Shown here one piece after another: positions 25,667-34,063 of a stretch of 64,000 bases of DNA (positions within the stretch are counted from its first letter, which is position 1; each line of letters begins with the position of its first letter). The notes under the pieces were generated by a model. The model had not been told where the DNA came from, searched no databases, and saw nothing but the letters and a program-made list of their open reading frames with translations. The DNA comes from Lachnospiraceae bacterium (lineage in GTDB: Bacteria > Bacillota > Clostridia > Lachnospirales > Lachnospiraceae). The stretch spans positions 62,001 through 126,000 of the forward strand of contig JAILCX010000020.1 of the NCBI GenBank assembly GCA_024690205.1, read 5' to 3'. Both the position numbers and the translations under genes were made by a program.

Positions 25667-25937
25667 CCTTCAATTTTTCGCTCATAAAAAGGGAATGGGT
25701 TCCACAAAGAACGGAAGGGACTCAGAGAGTAAGAGATTGGGAGCCAAGCGTGCTGACGGTCAGTTCGTTAAGGCAGGAAACATTCTTTACAGACAGCGCG
25801 GAACAAGGATACATCCCGGTGTGAATGTCGGGATCGGCGGAGATGATACACTTTTCGCCAAGGTAGACGGTGTTCTTAAGTTCGAAAGGGTTGGCAAAGA
25901 CAGAAAACAGGCTTCTGTTTATCCCGTAGAGAATTAG
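25653..25937 (+). CDS. rpmA: 50S ribosomal protein bL27 with Prp-cleaved N-terminal extension
   Basis: A 94-residue protein. The first nine residues, MLKLNLQFF, form the Firmicutes extension that Prp cuts before AHKKG, exposing the N-terminus that reaches the peptidyl transferase centre. The body [21 protein letters not shown] and [11 protein letters not shown] is typical L27. AAGGAGGTG lies within the prp coding region about 7 bases upstream. Confidence 0.98.
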   Translation: MLKLNLQFFAHKKGMGSTKNGRDSESKRLGAKRADGQFVKAGNILYRQRGTRIHPGVNVGIGGDDTLFAKVDGVLKFERVGKDRKQASVYPVEN

Positions 25938-25944
25938 ATTTTTT

Positions 25945-25973
25945 AAAGGCTCCGGTTTTCCGGAGCCTTTTTT
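25945..25973 (+). terminator. Terminator after rpmA
   Basis: Perfect 11-bp stem AAAGGCTCCGG/CCGGAGCCTTT around TTTT, with the T run extending to 25973. obgE starts 15 bases later with no room for an obvious promoter after it, so some read-through probably feeds obgE. Confidence 0.85.
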
Positions 25974-25987
25974 CACAGGTAATCGGC

Positions 25988-27283
25988 ATGTTTAATGACA
26001 GAGCAAAAATATACGTAAGATCCGGAAAAGGCGGCGATGGACATGTTTCGTTCAGAAGGGAAAAGTACGTTCCGAACGGCGGTCCGGACGGCGGCGACGG
26101 CGGCGACGGCGGAAGTGTATATCTTGAGATAGATGAAGGTATGAATACGCTATCAGACTATCGCCATGTGCGAAAATATAAAGCGCAGGACGGTGAAGAC
26201 GGTGGAAAGAAAAAGTGCAGAGGTAAAAACGGTGCTGACCTTATCCTTAAGATGCCGGAAGGAACCGTTGTTAAAGAAGCAACCACCGGAAAAGTCATAA
26301 CGGACCTTTCGGGTGAAAACAGAAGATTTCTGCTCCTTAAAGGAGGAAGAGGCGGAAACGGTAACCAGCATTATGCGACAAGCACGATGCAGGCGCCCAA
26401 ATATGCCCAGCCCGGAGGAGAAGCAGGAGAACTTGAGCTTTTACTTGAGCTTAAGCTTCTTGCCGACGTCGGACTTGTAGGACTTCCTAATGTCGGAAAA
26501 TCGACCTTCTTAACTAGAGTTTCAAATGCAAGACCCGAGATTGCAGACTATCATTTTACGACAATAAATCCGCATCTTGGTGTTGTTGATGTAGAAGGTA
26601 TTGAGCCTTTTGTAATTGCTGATATTCCCGGTCTTATCGAAGGAGCATCAGAAGGTGCGGGACTTGGACATGAGTTCCTTCGCCATATCGAAAGAACAAG
26701 AGTCCTTATTCATATTCTTGATGCTTCGGGTATTGAAGGCAGGGATCCCATTGAGGATTTTTATACCATAAACAACGAGCTTGAAAAGTATAATGCCGAC
26801 ATATCCAAAAAGAAGATGGTCATTGCGGCAAATAAGACAGACTGTATCATGCCTGACGGTGAAAACGCCGATGCGCTGCAAAGGATAAAAGATGAGTTTG
26901 AGCCCAAGGGAATAAAGGTTTTCCCTATTTGCGCACTTTCATCCGAAGGCCTTATGCCGCTTCTTGGTGAGGTTTCAAAGCTCCTTGAAGAAAACGAGGA
27001 AAAGGCAGTCGTATTCGAACAGGAATTCTTCCCCGAATTCATGCTTGGTAATTCGGATGAGCCTTTCAGCGTTAGCATCGATGAAGAAACCGGCGAATTT
27101 GTTATAGACGGGCCGAGGATTGAAAAAATGCTCGGATACACTAATCTTGATTCCGAAAAGGGCTTTGTTTTCTTCCAGAATTTCCTTAAGGATAATCTCA
27201 TCATAGACGAGCTTAAGGGACTTGGCATAAAAGAAGGAGACATCGTCAGAGTCTGCGATATGACTTTTGAGTATTATAATTAA
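25988..27283 (+). CDS. obgE: Obg GTPase
   Basis: A 431-residue ribosome-associated GTPase with three domains: the glycine-rich Obg fold (residues 1-158, with GGPDGGDGGDGG), the G domain (GLPNVGKST, DIPGLIEGASEG, NKTD), and a C-terminal OCT domain (about 345-425) found in Gram-positive Obg. It acts in 50S assembly and stress control. It is followed by yhbY, yqeK and rsfS, all connected to ribosome assembly. Length fits the family. Confidence 0.97.
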   Translation: MFNDRAKIYVRSGKGGDGHVSFRREKYVPNGGPDGGDGGDGGSVYLEIDEGMNTLSDYRHVRKYKAQDGEDGGKKKCRGKNGADLILKMPEGTVVKEATTGKVITDLSGENRRFLLLKGGRGGNGNQHYATSTMQAPKYAQPGGEAGELELLLELKLLADVGLVGLPNVGKSTFLTRVSNARPEIADYHFTTINPHLGVVDVEGIEPFVIADIPGLIEGASEGAGLGHEFLRHIERTRVLIHILDASGIEGRDPIEDFYTINNELEKYNADISKKKMVIAANKTDCIMPDGENADALQRIKDEFEPKGIKVFPICALSSEGLMPLLGEVSKLLEENEEKAVVFEQEFFPEFMLGNSDEPFSVSIDEETGEFVIDGPRIEKMLGYTNLDSEKGFVFFQNFLKDNLIIDELKGLGIKEGDIVRVCDMTFEYYN

Positions 27284-27295
27284 AGAGGGACAGAT

Positions 27296-27589
27296 ATGAC
27301 CAGTAAGGAAAGAGCCGATCTTAAAGGACAGGCAATGAATATTGATCCCGTTTTTCAGATAGGGAAATTATCGATTTCCCCGGAACTTATAAACGCCATT
27401 TCCGAATGTCTTGAAAAACGCGAACTTATAAAGATCTCAGTGTTAAAAAACTGCGCTGACGATCCCGGAGAGCTTGCTGTCATTATTTCCGAGCGTACGC
27501 ACTCCGAGGTTGTACAGGTTATAGGCAAAAAGATAGTTCTTTATAAGAAAAACACAAAAAAGAAGAAAAATGAAAACAGAAAAGATTGA
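27296..27589 (+). CDS. yhbY: CRS1/YhbY (CRM) domain RNA-binding protein
   Basis: A 97-residue CRM-domain protein associated with pre-50S particles. The pattern LKGQAMNIDPVFQIGKLSISPELINAI, KRELIKISVLKN, and the C-terminal VVQVIGKKIVLYKKN is typical. The last 20 bases overlap the start of yqeK. The basic, Lys-rich end suits RNA binding. Confidence 0.92.
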   Translation: MTSKERADLKGQAMNIDPVFQIGKLSISPELINAISECLEKRELIKISVLKNCADDPGELAVIISERTHSEVVQVIGKKIVLYKKNTKKKKNENRKD

Positions 27590-28154
27590 AGAAAAACTTA
27601 AAAAGGTTCAGTCTGAAAAGCGTTTCAACCATACAAAGGGTGTTCAGTATACCGCCATATGTCTTGCAATGAGATATGACGAGGATATTGAAAAAGCTTC
27701 CCTTGCGGGTCTTTTACATGACAGTGCAAAGCATTTAAGCGATGAAAAGCTGCTTTCGCTTTGCGCTCAGAATCATGTTGATATCACAAAGACCGAAGAG
27801 GAAAATCCTTTTTTGCTTCACGGTAAAGTCGGTGCTTTGATCGCCAGAAAAAAGTTCGGGATCGAAGATGAAGACATCCTTAATGCGATCACCAATCATA
27901 CAACGGGACGCCCGGGCATGAGCATGCTTGAAAAAATCGTCTTTGTTGCCGATTATATCGAGCCGTCAAGAAATACTGCAGCAAATCTTAAGCAGGTTAG
28001 AAAGATGGCATTTGAAGATATAGATCTTACGATATGCAAGATAACATCGGATACTTTAAACTATCTGAATAAAAAGAAAGCAGCCATAGATCCGATGACC
28101 AGGATCACTCATGATTATTATATGAAAGAGAGTGTAATTAATGGAGAACAATGA
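27570..28154 (+). CDS. yqeK: YqeK family HD-domain diadenosine tetraphosphate hydrolase
   Basis: A 194-residue HD hydrolase that splits Ap4A symmetrically. The metal-binding residues are in FNHTKGVQYTA, GLLHDSAKHL (the HD pair) and NHTTGRPGMS, followed by VFVADYIEPSRN. In most Firmicutes nadD lies between yhbY and yqeK and is sometimes fused to it; here nadD is absent and yqeK overlaps yhbY directly. rsfS overlaps its 3' end by 14 bases. Confidence 0.93.
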   Translation: MKTEKIEEKLKKVQSEKRFNHTKGVQYTAICLAMRYDEDIEKASLAGLLHDSAKHLSDEKLLSLCAQNHVDITKTEEENPFLLHGKVGALIARKKFGIEDEDILNAITNHTTGRPGMSMLEKIVFVADYIEPSRNTAANLKQVRKMAFEDIDLTICKITSDTLNYLNKKKAAIDPMTRITHDYYMKESVINGEQ

Positions 28155-28497
28155 ATTGAAAGACCTTAAAGAGGCGGTTTTGGGAGTAGCCAAACGTCTT
28201 GATGAGAAAAAGGCAAACGATATAAAGATACTTGATATAAGCAATGTTTCTGTTATGGCAGATTATTTTCTTATCACATCGGGAAATAATAAAAACCATA
28301 TCCAGATGTTGAGCGATGAAGCAGATGCTTTTTTGTCAAAAGCAGGTCTTAAGCTTAAACAGATAGAAGGATATGAAAGCGCAGGCTGGATATTGCTTGA
28401 TTTCGGAGACATCATAATCCATCTTTTCGATAAGGAAAACAGGCTGTTTTACGATCTTGAAAGGATATGGAAAGATGGAGTGTCTGTTGAGATTTGA
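28141..28497 (+). CDS. rsfS: Ribosomal silencing factor RsfS
   Basis: A 118-residue protein that binds L14 and blocks subunit joining in starved cells. Typical elements are KKANDIKILDISNVSVMADYFLITSG, KQIEGYESAGWILLDFGDIIIHLFD and the C-terminal FYDLERIWKD. It ends the ribosome-biogenesis run; its TGA overlaps the -35 element of the next promoter. Confidence 0.96.
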   Translation: MENNELKDLKEAVLGVAKRLDEKKANDIKILDISNVSVMADYFLITSGNNKNHIQMLSDEADAFLSKAGLKLKQIEGYESAGWILLDFGDIIIHLFDKENRLFYDLERIWKDGVSVEI

Positions 28498-28523
28498 CAT
28501 TTTATAATACTTTGTTGTATATT
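28494..28523 (+). promoter_or_regulatory. Promoter of the branched-chain amino acid transporter operon
   Basis: TTGACA (28494-28499), 18-base spacer, TATATT (28518-28523). The start of transcription should lie near 28530, giving a short leader that contains the palindrome at 28540-28557 and AGGAGG from 28560. Confidence 0.65.
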
Positions 28524-28539
28524 TTTATGAAATTATTCA

Positions 28540-28557
28540 TAGGTTCATTCGAACCTA
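28540..28557. promoter_or_regulatory. Palindrome in the livK leader, candidate operator
   Basis: TAGGTTC-ATTC-GAACCTA, perfect 7-base arms, lies about 10 bases downstream of the expected +1 and just before the Shine-Dalgarno. It could be a DNA operator or, as RNA, a small hairpin next to the ribosome binding site. The binding factor is unknown. Confidence 0.4.
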
Positions 28558-28572
28558 AAAGGAGGAGAGATT

Positions 28573-29817
28573 ATGAAAAAAGTTTTGAGCATGGTGCTTG
28601 TTGCCGCTATGACAATGAGCCTTCTTGCAGGATGCGCTTCAAATGACACTGCATCTGCAAGCACAGACAGTTCTACCACTCAGGCACAGGCTGATTCCGT
28701 TGATACTTCAGATACTTCAGCTGATTCAACAGACGGCGCTGCTGCATCAGGAGAGACTTTCAAAATCGGTGGTATCGGACCCATAACAGGTGGTGCTGCC
28801 GTATACGGTATCGCAGTTATGAACGCTGCACAGATCGCTGTTGATGAGATCAATGCTGCAGGCGGAATCAACGGTTACCAGGTTGAGTACAATTTCCAGG
28901 ATGATGAGCTTGACAACGAAAAGTCAGTCAACGCTTACAATAACTTAAAAGACTGGGGTATGCAGATCCTTATGGGTTCAGTTACTTCAGGATGCTGTGT
29001 AGCTGTTGCTGCAGAATCTGCTAAGGACAATATGTTCCAGATCACACCTTCAGGTTCTTCAGTTGACTGTATCACAAACCCCAACGTATTCCAGGTTTGC
29101 TTTACAGACCCCAACCAGGGAATCGCTGCTGCAGACTATATCAAGGATAATAACGTAGCATCAAAGGTTGCTGTTATTTACGACAGCTCTGATGTATATT
29201 CTTCAGGAATCTATGCTAAGTTCGCTGAGGAAGCATCAGCTAAGGGACTTGAGATCGTTTCTGCTGAAGCATTCACGGCTGATAACAAGACAGACTTCTC
29301 TGTTCAGCTTCAGAAGGCTCAGGAGAACGGAGCTGACCTTGTGTTCCTTCCCATTTACTACACGGAAGCTTCACTTATCCTTTCACAGGCTGACAAGATG
29401 GGATTCGATACAAAGTTCTTCGGATGTGACGGACTTGACGGAATCCTCGGAGTTGAAAACTTCGATGCTTCTTTAGCAGAAGGAGTTATGCTTCTTACAC
29501 CTTTCGCAGCTGATGCTACAGATGATGCTACCGTTGCATTTGTTACAGAGTACAACAAGAGATTCGGTGAGAATCCCAACCAGTTCGCTGCAGATGCTTA
29601 CGATGCAATCTATACAATAAAGGCTGTTCTTGAAGCAGGTAATGTTACACCTTCTATGTCAGTTTCAGACATCTGTGAGAGCGCTAAGAGCGGTATGACA
29701 AGCGTTTCAATCGACGGACTTACAGGTCTTGCAATGACATGGAGCGCTGACGGTGCCGTTAACAAGGCTCCTAAGGCTATGGAGATAAAGGGCGGAGAGT
29801 ACAAACTCATCCAGTAA
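28573..29817 (+). CDS. livK: Branched-chain amino acid ABC transporter, substrate-binding lipoprotein
   Basis: A 414-residue lipoprotein. The signal peptide ends in the lipobox LLAGC (Cys21), followed by a Ser/Thr/Asp-rich linker (residues 22-60) and a Leu/Ile/Val-type periplasmic-binding fold (FKIGGIGPITGGAAVYG, DDELDNEKSVNAYN, GSVTSGCCVAVA). It captures amino acids outside the membrane for LivHMGF. Codon choice is strongly biased to GCT, TCA and ACA relative to neighbours, in keeping with high expression. A terminator follows, so livK can be made in excess over the membrane subunits. Confidence 0.94.
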   Translation: MKKVLSMVLVAAMTMSLLAGCASNDTASASTDSSTTQAQADSVDTSDTSADSTDGAAASGETFKIGGIGPITGGAAVYGIAVMNAAQIAVDEINAAGGINGYQVEYNFQDDELDNEKSVNAYNNLKDWGMQILMGSVTSGCCVAVAAESAKDNMFQITPSGSSVDCITNPNVFQVCFTDPNQGIAAADYIKDNNVASKVAVIYDSSDVYSSGIYAKFAEEASAKGLEIVSAEAFTADNKTDFSVQLQKAQENGADLVFLPIYYTEASLILSQADKMGFDTKFFGCDGLDGILGVENFDASLAEGVMLLTPFAADATDDATVAFVTEYNKRFGENPNQFAADAYDAIYTIKAVLEAGNVTPSMSVSDICESAKSGMTSVSIDGLTGLAMTWSADGAVNKAPKAMEIKGGEYKLIQ

Positions 29818-29850
29818 TCCGATCTTCAACATAACAAATTTTGATCCAAC

Positions 29851-29887
29851 GGGGGACTCATGATCTGAGTCCCCCTGTTTAATTTTT
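29851..29887 (+). terminator. Terminator between livK and livH
   Basis: Perfect 10-bp stem GGGGGACTCA/TGAGTCCCCC with a TGATC loop, then TGTTTAATTTTT. It probably limits read-through from livK, and livH has its own promoter downstream. Confidence 0.85.
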
Positions 29888-29902
29888 AAAGTAAAACAAG
29901 AT

Positions 29903-29931
29903 TTGCGGTATTTAAGCTAAAAGGGTATAAT
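29903..29931 (+). promoter_or_regulatory. Promoter of livHMGF
   Basis: TTGCGG (29903-29908), 17-base spacer, perfect TATAAT (29926-29931). Transcription should start near 29938, about 36 bases before livH, whose RBS is AAGGAG. Confidence 0.6.
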
Positions 29932-29973
29932 TAATAAGTTGTTTTTATAGCGTAAAGCATACAAGGAGTTAAT

Positions 29974-30858
29974 ATGCGTTTCCTGAATTACTTGATCAAC
30001 GGTATAAGCCTCGGCTCCGTATATGCCATCATAGCCCTTGGCTACACGATGGTTTACGGTATCGCCAAAATGCTTAATTTTGCTCACGGTGACATTATCA
30101 TGGTTGGGAGCTACGCCATTTTCTGTCTTATGTCATTAACGGGACTTTCACCCGTCGTCAGCGTCGTGCTTGCAGTACTTATCTGTACAGCCCTTGGTAT
30201 TACCGTTGAGGCGATAGCATACAGACCGTTAAGAGGAGCAGCTTCACCGCTTGCCGTATTGATCACGGCCATTGGTGTTTCATATTTCCTCCAGAATATG
30301 GCATTGCTTATTTTCGGAGCAAATACGAAGCAGTTTACATCAGTTATCAATATGGAGCCCCTTTCTTTATTTGGCGGTTCGGTAACGATAACCGGTGAAA
30401 CGATAGTCACGATTATAAGTTGTATTCTCATCATGGTGCTTTTGCTTACATTCATAAATAAGACTAAAGCCGGACAGGCTATGCTTGCCGTTTCGGAAGA
30501 CCAGGGTGCCGCAAAGCTGATGGGTGTTAATGTTAACGGAACGATATCACTTACATTTGCGATCGGTTCAGGTCTTGCTGCCATAGCGGGAATGCTGCTT
30601 AGTTCTTCTTATCCGTCGCTTACTCCTTACACCGGATCAATGCCCGGTATCAAAGCATTCGTTGCTGCCGTGTTCGGAGGTATAGGTTCCATCCCGGGAG
30701 CTTTTATCGGCGGCATTATACTCGGTATCATAGAGATTCTTTCGAAGGCTTATATTTCATCACAGCTTTCGGATGCGATCGTGTTTATGGTCCTCATTAT
30801 CGTACTTCTTGTAAGGCCTACGGGATTGCTTGGCAAGAAGATACAGGAAAAGGTATAG
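29974..30858 (+). CDS. livH: Branched-chain amino acid ABC transporter permease LivH
   Basis: A 294-residue permease with about eight transmembrane helices. Family features: NYLINGISLGSVYAIIALGYTMVYGIAKMLNFAHGD at the start and the cytoplasmic coupling region with SEDQGAAKLMGVN. It pairs with LivM to form the channel. It ends directly before livM. Confidence 0.96.
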   Translation: MRFLNYLINGISLGSVYAIIALGYTMVYGIAKMLNFAHGDIIMVGSYAIFCLMSLTGLSPVVSVVLAVLICTALGITVEAIAYRPLRGAASPLAVLITAIGVSYFLQNMALLIFGANTKQFTSVINMEPLSLFGGSVTITGETIVTIISCILIMVLLLTFINKTKAGQAMLAVSEDQGAAKLMGVNVNGTISLTFAIGSGLAAIAGMLLSSSYPSLTPYTGSMPGIKAFVAAVFGGIGSIPGAFIGGIILGIIEILSKAYISSQLSDAIVFMVLIIVLLVRPTGLLGKKIQEKV

Positions 30859-30867
30859 GTGAGTGTC

Positions 30868-31941
30868 ATGAACAGGTTTAAGAATAATAAGAAATTCAGA
30901 GACAATATAATAACGTATCTGCTTGTCATTGTGATATTTGCCGTGGTTGAATCACTTAAGGCTACGGGACATATCTCAAGCCTTATGAAGGGACTTCTGG
31001 TTCCGGTTTGTATCTATATCATATGTGCGATAGCGCTTAACCTTTGCGTAGGTATCCTCGGTGAGCTTTCGCTTGGACATGCGGGATTTATGTGCGTCGG
31101 AGCATTTTCCGGAGCATTCTTTTCAAAATGTACCGCTGAGGTTATTACCGTTGCACCCGTAAGGTTTATTCTCGCCATCATAATCGGAGCATTAGTTGCT
31201 TCGCTTTTCGGATTCCTTATAGGAATACCGGTATTAAGGTTAAAAGGAGACTATCTTGCAATCGTAACACTTGCCTTCGGTGAGATCATTAAGAACGTTA
31301 TAAATGTTCTTTATGTCGGCAAAGATTCGGAAGGATTCCATTTTTCTTTAAAGGATATGGTATCGCTTCATCTTAAGGAAGGCGGACAGGTTATCATAAA
31401 CGGTGCGCAGGGTATAACCGGAACGCCTAACGATTCATCTTTTGAAGCAGGATTTGTGCTTATCATTTTAACGTTGTTCATAGTACTTAATCTCATTGAT
31501 TCAAGAGACGGAAGAGCGATCATGTCCATAAGGGATAATACGATAGCTTCAGAATCTGTCGGTATCAATGTTACAAGGTATAAACTCATGGCATTTACGA
31601 TATCAGCCGGTATCGCCGGAGTAGCCGGTGTGTTATATGCACACAACCTTAACAGTCTGATGGCTCAGCCCAAAAACTTCGGATATAACATGTCCATTAC
31701 CATTTTGCTGTTTGTTGTTCTTGGAGGTATCGGAAATATCAGAGGCTCTATCATATCGGCTGCAGTACTTACGCTGCTTCCCGAGCTGTTAAGAGGTCTT
31801 GCGGATTACAGAATGCTCATATATGCGATAGTTTTGATCATTCTTATGATATTTAACTGGTCGCCTGCGATACTTGAACTTCGTAAAAAGTATTCCGTCA
31901 GGAATTTTATAAAGAATAAAAAGACTAAGGAGGTGGAGTGA
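30868..31941 (+). CDS. livM: Branched-chain amino acid ABC transporter permease LivM
   Basis: About 357 residues with 8-10 membrane helices. LNLCVGILGELSLGHAGFMCVGAF and the EAA-like coupling segment IRDNTIASESVGINVTRYKLMAF identify LivM. ATG 30868 is favoured because AGGTGA (30857-30862) is 5 bases upstream; GTG 30859, directly after the livH stop, is an alternative that adds three residues. It overlaps livG by one base. Confidence 0.95.
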   Translation: MNRFKNNKKFRDNIITYLLVIVIFAVVESLKATGHISSLMKGLLVPVCIYIICAIALNLCVGILGELSLGHAGFMCVGAFSGAFFSKCTAEVITVAPVRFILAIIIGALVASLFGFLIGIPVLRLKGDYLAIVTLAFGEIIKNVINVLYVGKDSEGFHFSLKDMVSLHLKEGGQVIINGAQGITGTPNDSSFEAGFVLIILTLFIVLNLIDSRDGRAIMSIRDNTIASESVGINVTRYKLMAFTISAGIAGVAGVLYAHNLNSLMAQPKNFGYNMSITILLFVVLGGIGNIRGSIISAAVLTLLPELLRGLADYRMLIYAIVLIILMIFNWSPAILELRKKYSVRNFIKNKKTKEVE

Positions 31942-32705
31942 TGTCTACAGTACTTGAAGTAAACGACCTGTCCATCTCTTTCGGAGGCTTAAGGGCCGTT
32001 GATGGATTTAACATCAAGATTTCGGATGGTCAGCTTTACGGACTTATTGGACCTAACGGTGCCGGAAAGACGACCGTTTTCAATCTTCTTACGGGTGTAT
32101 ATAAGCCCGATGAAGGAAAAATATTCCTTGAAGGAGAAAACATCACCGGAAAGAGCACTATCGAAATCAATAAAGCAGGTATAGCCCGCACATTCCAGAA
32201 CATCAGACTTTTTAAGAATCTTTCTGTTCTTGATAATGTTAAGGTCGGTCTTCATAACAGATTTACTTATTCTGCGGTTTCCGGCATTTTAAGGCTTCCT
32301 TCTTACAGGAAGACCGAAAAAGCCATGGATGAAGAAGCCCTTTCATTATTAAGCGTTTTTGATCTTGATAAGGAAAGCAGCCTGCTTGCTTCAAATCTTC
32401 CTTACGGAAAGCAGAGAAAGCTTGAGATTGCACGTGCACTTGCAACTGATCCCAAACTTCTTTTGCTCGATGAGCCTGCAGCGGGAATGAATCCCAACGA
32501 GACCAAGGAACTCATGGATACGATCACACTGATAAGGGATAAGTTCAAAAAGACGATCCTTCTTATCGAACATGATATGAAGTTGGTTTCGGGTATTTGT
32601 GAGGAACTTACTGTACTTAACTTCGGTTCGGTATTAAGCCAGGGAAAGACTTCCGATGTGTTGAACGATCCTGAAGTTATCAAAGCTTATTTGGGAGATG
32701 ACTGA
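31941..32705 (+). CDS. livG: Branched-chain amino acid ABC transporter ATPase LivG
   Basis: About 254 residues. Walker A is GPNGAGKTT, the Q-loop is in ARTFQNIRLF, the signature is NLPYGKQRKLEIARALA (LPYGKQ replacing canonical LSGGQ, usual in LivG) and Walker B is LLLLDEPAAGMN. The C-terminal LivG extension ends VIKAYLGDD. ATG 31941 follows AGGAGGTGG by 4 bases and shares its A with the livM stop. Confidence 0.96.
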   Translation: MSTVLEVNDLSISFGGLRAVDGFNIKISDGQLYGLIGPNGAGKTTVFNLLTGVYKPDEGKIFLEGENITGKSTIEINKAGIARTFQNIRLFKNLSVLDNVKVGLHNRFTYSAVSGILRLPSYRKTEKAMDEEALSLLSVFDLDKESSLLASNLPYGKQRKLEIARALATDPKLLLLDEPAAGMNPNETKELMDTITLIRDKFKKTILLIEHDMKLVSGICEELTVLNFGSVLSQGKTSDVLNDPEVIKAYLGDD

Positions 32706-32706
32706 T

Positions 32707-33417
32707 ATGTCAATGTTAACTATAGAAGGACTAGAAGTCCATTACGGCGTGATAAAAGCCATAAAAGGGGTTTCCTTTCATGTTGAGGAAGGAGAGGTTA
32801 TAGCGCTCATCGGTGCCAACGGAGCCGGAAAGACAACGATACTTCATACGATCACAGGTCTTATCCCTTCCACCGGAGGAACCGTTACATATAACGGAAC
32901 AGATATCACGAAGATGAGTGCCCACAAGATAGTACGTCTCGGAATGGCTCATGTTCCCGAAGGAAGAAGGGTTTTTGCCCAGCTTTCGGTATTGCAGAAT
33001 CTTAAGATGGGTGCTTATACCAGAAAAGACAAAGACGAGATAAACAATAATCTCGATATTGTATTCCAGAGATTCCCGCGTCTTAAAGAACGTCAGAATC
33101 AGATATCCGGTACATTATCGGGCGGTGAACAGCAGATGCTTGCCATGGGAAGGGCTCTTATGAGCAATCCTAAGATCATTCTGATGGATGAGCCTTCAAT
33201 GGGACTTTCTCCGATATTCGTTAATGAGATATTTGATATCATAAATGCGGTTAAAAAAGACGGTACAACAGTGCTTTTGGTTGAACAGAATGCAAAGAAA
33301 GCACTTTCGGTTGCCGACAGGGGTTATGTTCTCGAGACCGGAAATATCGTTCTTGAAGGAAAAGCTTCCGATCTTTTGAACAATGAAGATATCAAAAAAG
33401 CATATCTTGGAGAATAG
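32707..33417 (+). CDS. livF: Branched-chain amino acid ABC transporter ATPase LivF
   Basis: About 236 residues. Walker A GANGAGKTT, Q-loop, LSGGEQQMLAMGRALM signature and Walker B IILMDEPSMGL are all intact, and the protein ends KKAYLGE. ATG 32707 is chosen over ATG 32698 because GGGAG (32693-32697) touches 32698 but is 9 bases from 32707. It completes the livKHMGF transporter. Confidence 0.96.
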   Translation: MSMLTIEGLEVHYGVIKAIKGVSFHVEEGEVIALIGANGAGKTTILHTITGLIPSTGGTVTYNGTDITKMSAHKIVRLGMAHVPEGRRVFAQLSVLQNLKMGAYTRKDKDEINNNLDIVFQRFPRLKERQNQISGTLSGGEQQMLAMGRALMSNPKIILMDEPSMGLSPIFVNEIFDIINAVKKDGTTVLLVEQNAKKALSVADRGYVLETGNIVLEGKASDLLNNEDIKKAYLGE

Positions 33418-33426
33418 GAGGTACTT

Positions 33427-34059
33427 ATGGGAAAGGAAAATATCGTTATCACAGTTTCCAGGATCTACGGTTCGGGCGGACATACGATTGCCCAGATGCT
33501 TTCAGAACGGCTCGGAATACCTTATTACGATAAGGACCTTATAAGAATGGCGTCTGATGAAAGCGGTATTAACGAAGCCCTTTTTGCGGATTCCGATGAA
33601 AAGGCAAAAACGGGTATATTGTCAAAGCTCATAAAAGATGTTTATAAAGATGACGAAGTGCTTCCGCCTTCATCCAAGGACTATACTTCAGAGAAAAACC
33701 TGTTCAATATCCAGGCAAAACTAATAAAAAGACTAGCCGATACTGAAAGCTGTATCATTATCGGAAGATGTGCCGAATATATCTTAAGAGATTATGAGAA
33801 TGTCCTTTCGGTATTTATCCATGCTCCTTCGGATTACTGTATAGAAACGGCAGCAAGAGTTAAGAATCTTCCTTTCAAGGGACTTGAAGAGTTCATCAAT
33901 AAAGATAATAAACGTAAGGAAGAGTACCATCTTAAATACACGGGTTCTGCATGGACTGATGCCAGGAACTACGATCTTTGCCTAGACAGTTCTAAACTTG
34001 GATTTGACAGATGTGTTGACGAGATAATCGCTTATATGGATGTCCGTTTCAAGAAATGA
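33427..34059 (+). CDS. Cytidylate kinase-like family protein (Cytidylate_kin2)
   Basis: A 210-residue P-loop protein. It opens with ITVSRIYGSGGHTIAQMLSERLGIPYYDKDLI, typical of the Cytidylate_kin2 family; the YGSGG loop stands in for Walker A. GRCAEYIL and an R/K-rich lid (NKDNKRKEEYHLKYTG) follow. True substrates of this family are not known. Its RBS AGGAGG is strong and it starts 9 bases after livF, so it may be cotranscribed. Confidence 0.85.
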   Translation: MGKENIVITVSRIYGSGGHTIAQMLSERLGIPYYDKDLIRMASDESGINEALFADSDEKAKTGILSKLIKDVYKDDEVLPPSSKDYTSEKNLFNIQAKLIKRLADTESCIIIGRCAEYILRDYENVLSVFIHAPSDYCIETAARVKNLPFKGLEEFINKDNKRKEEYHLKYTGSAWTDARNYDLCLDSSKLGFDRCVDEIIAYMDVRFKK

Positions 34060-34063
34060 CAAG

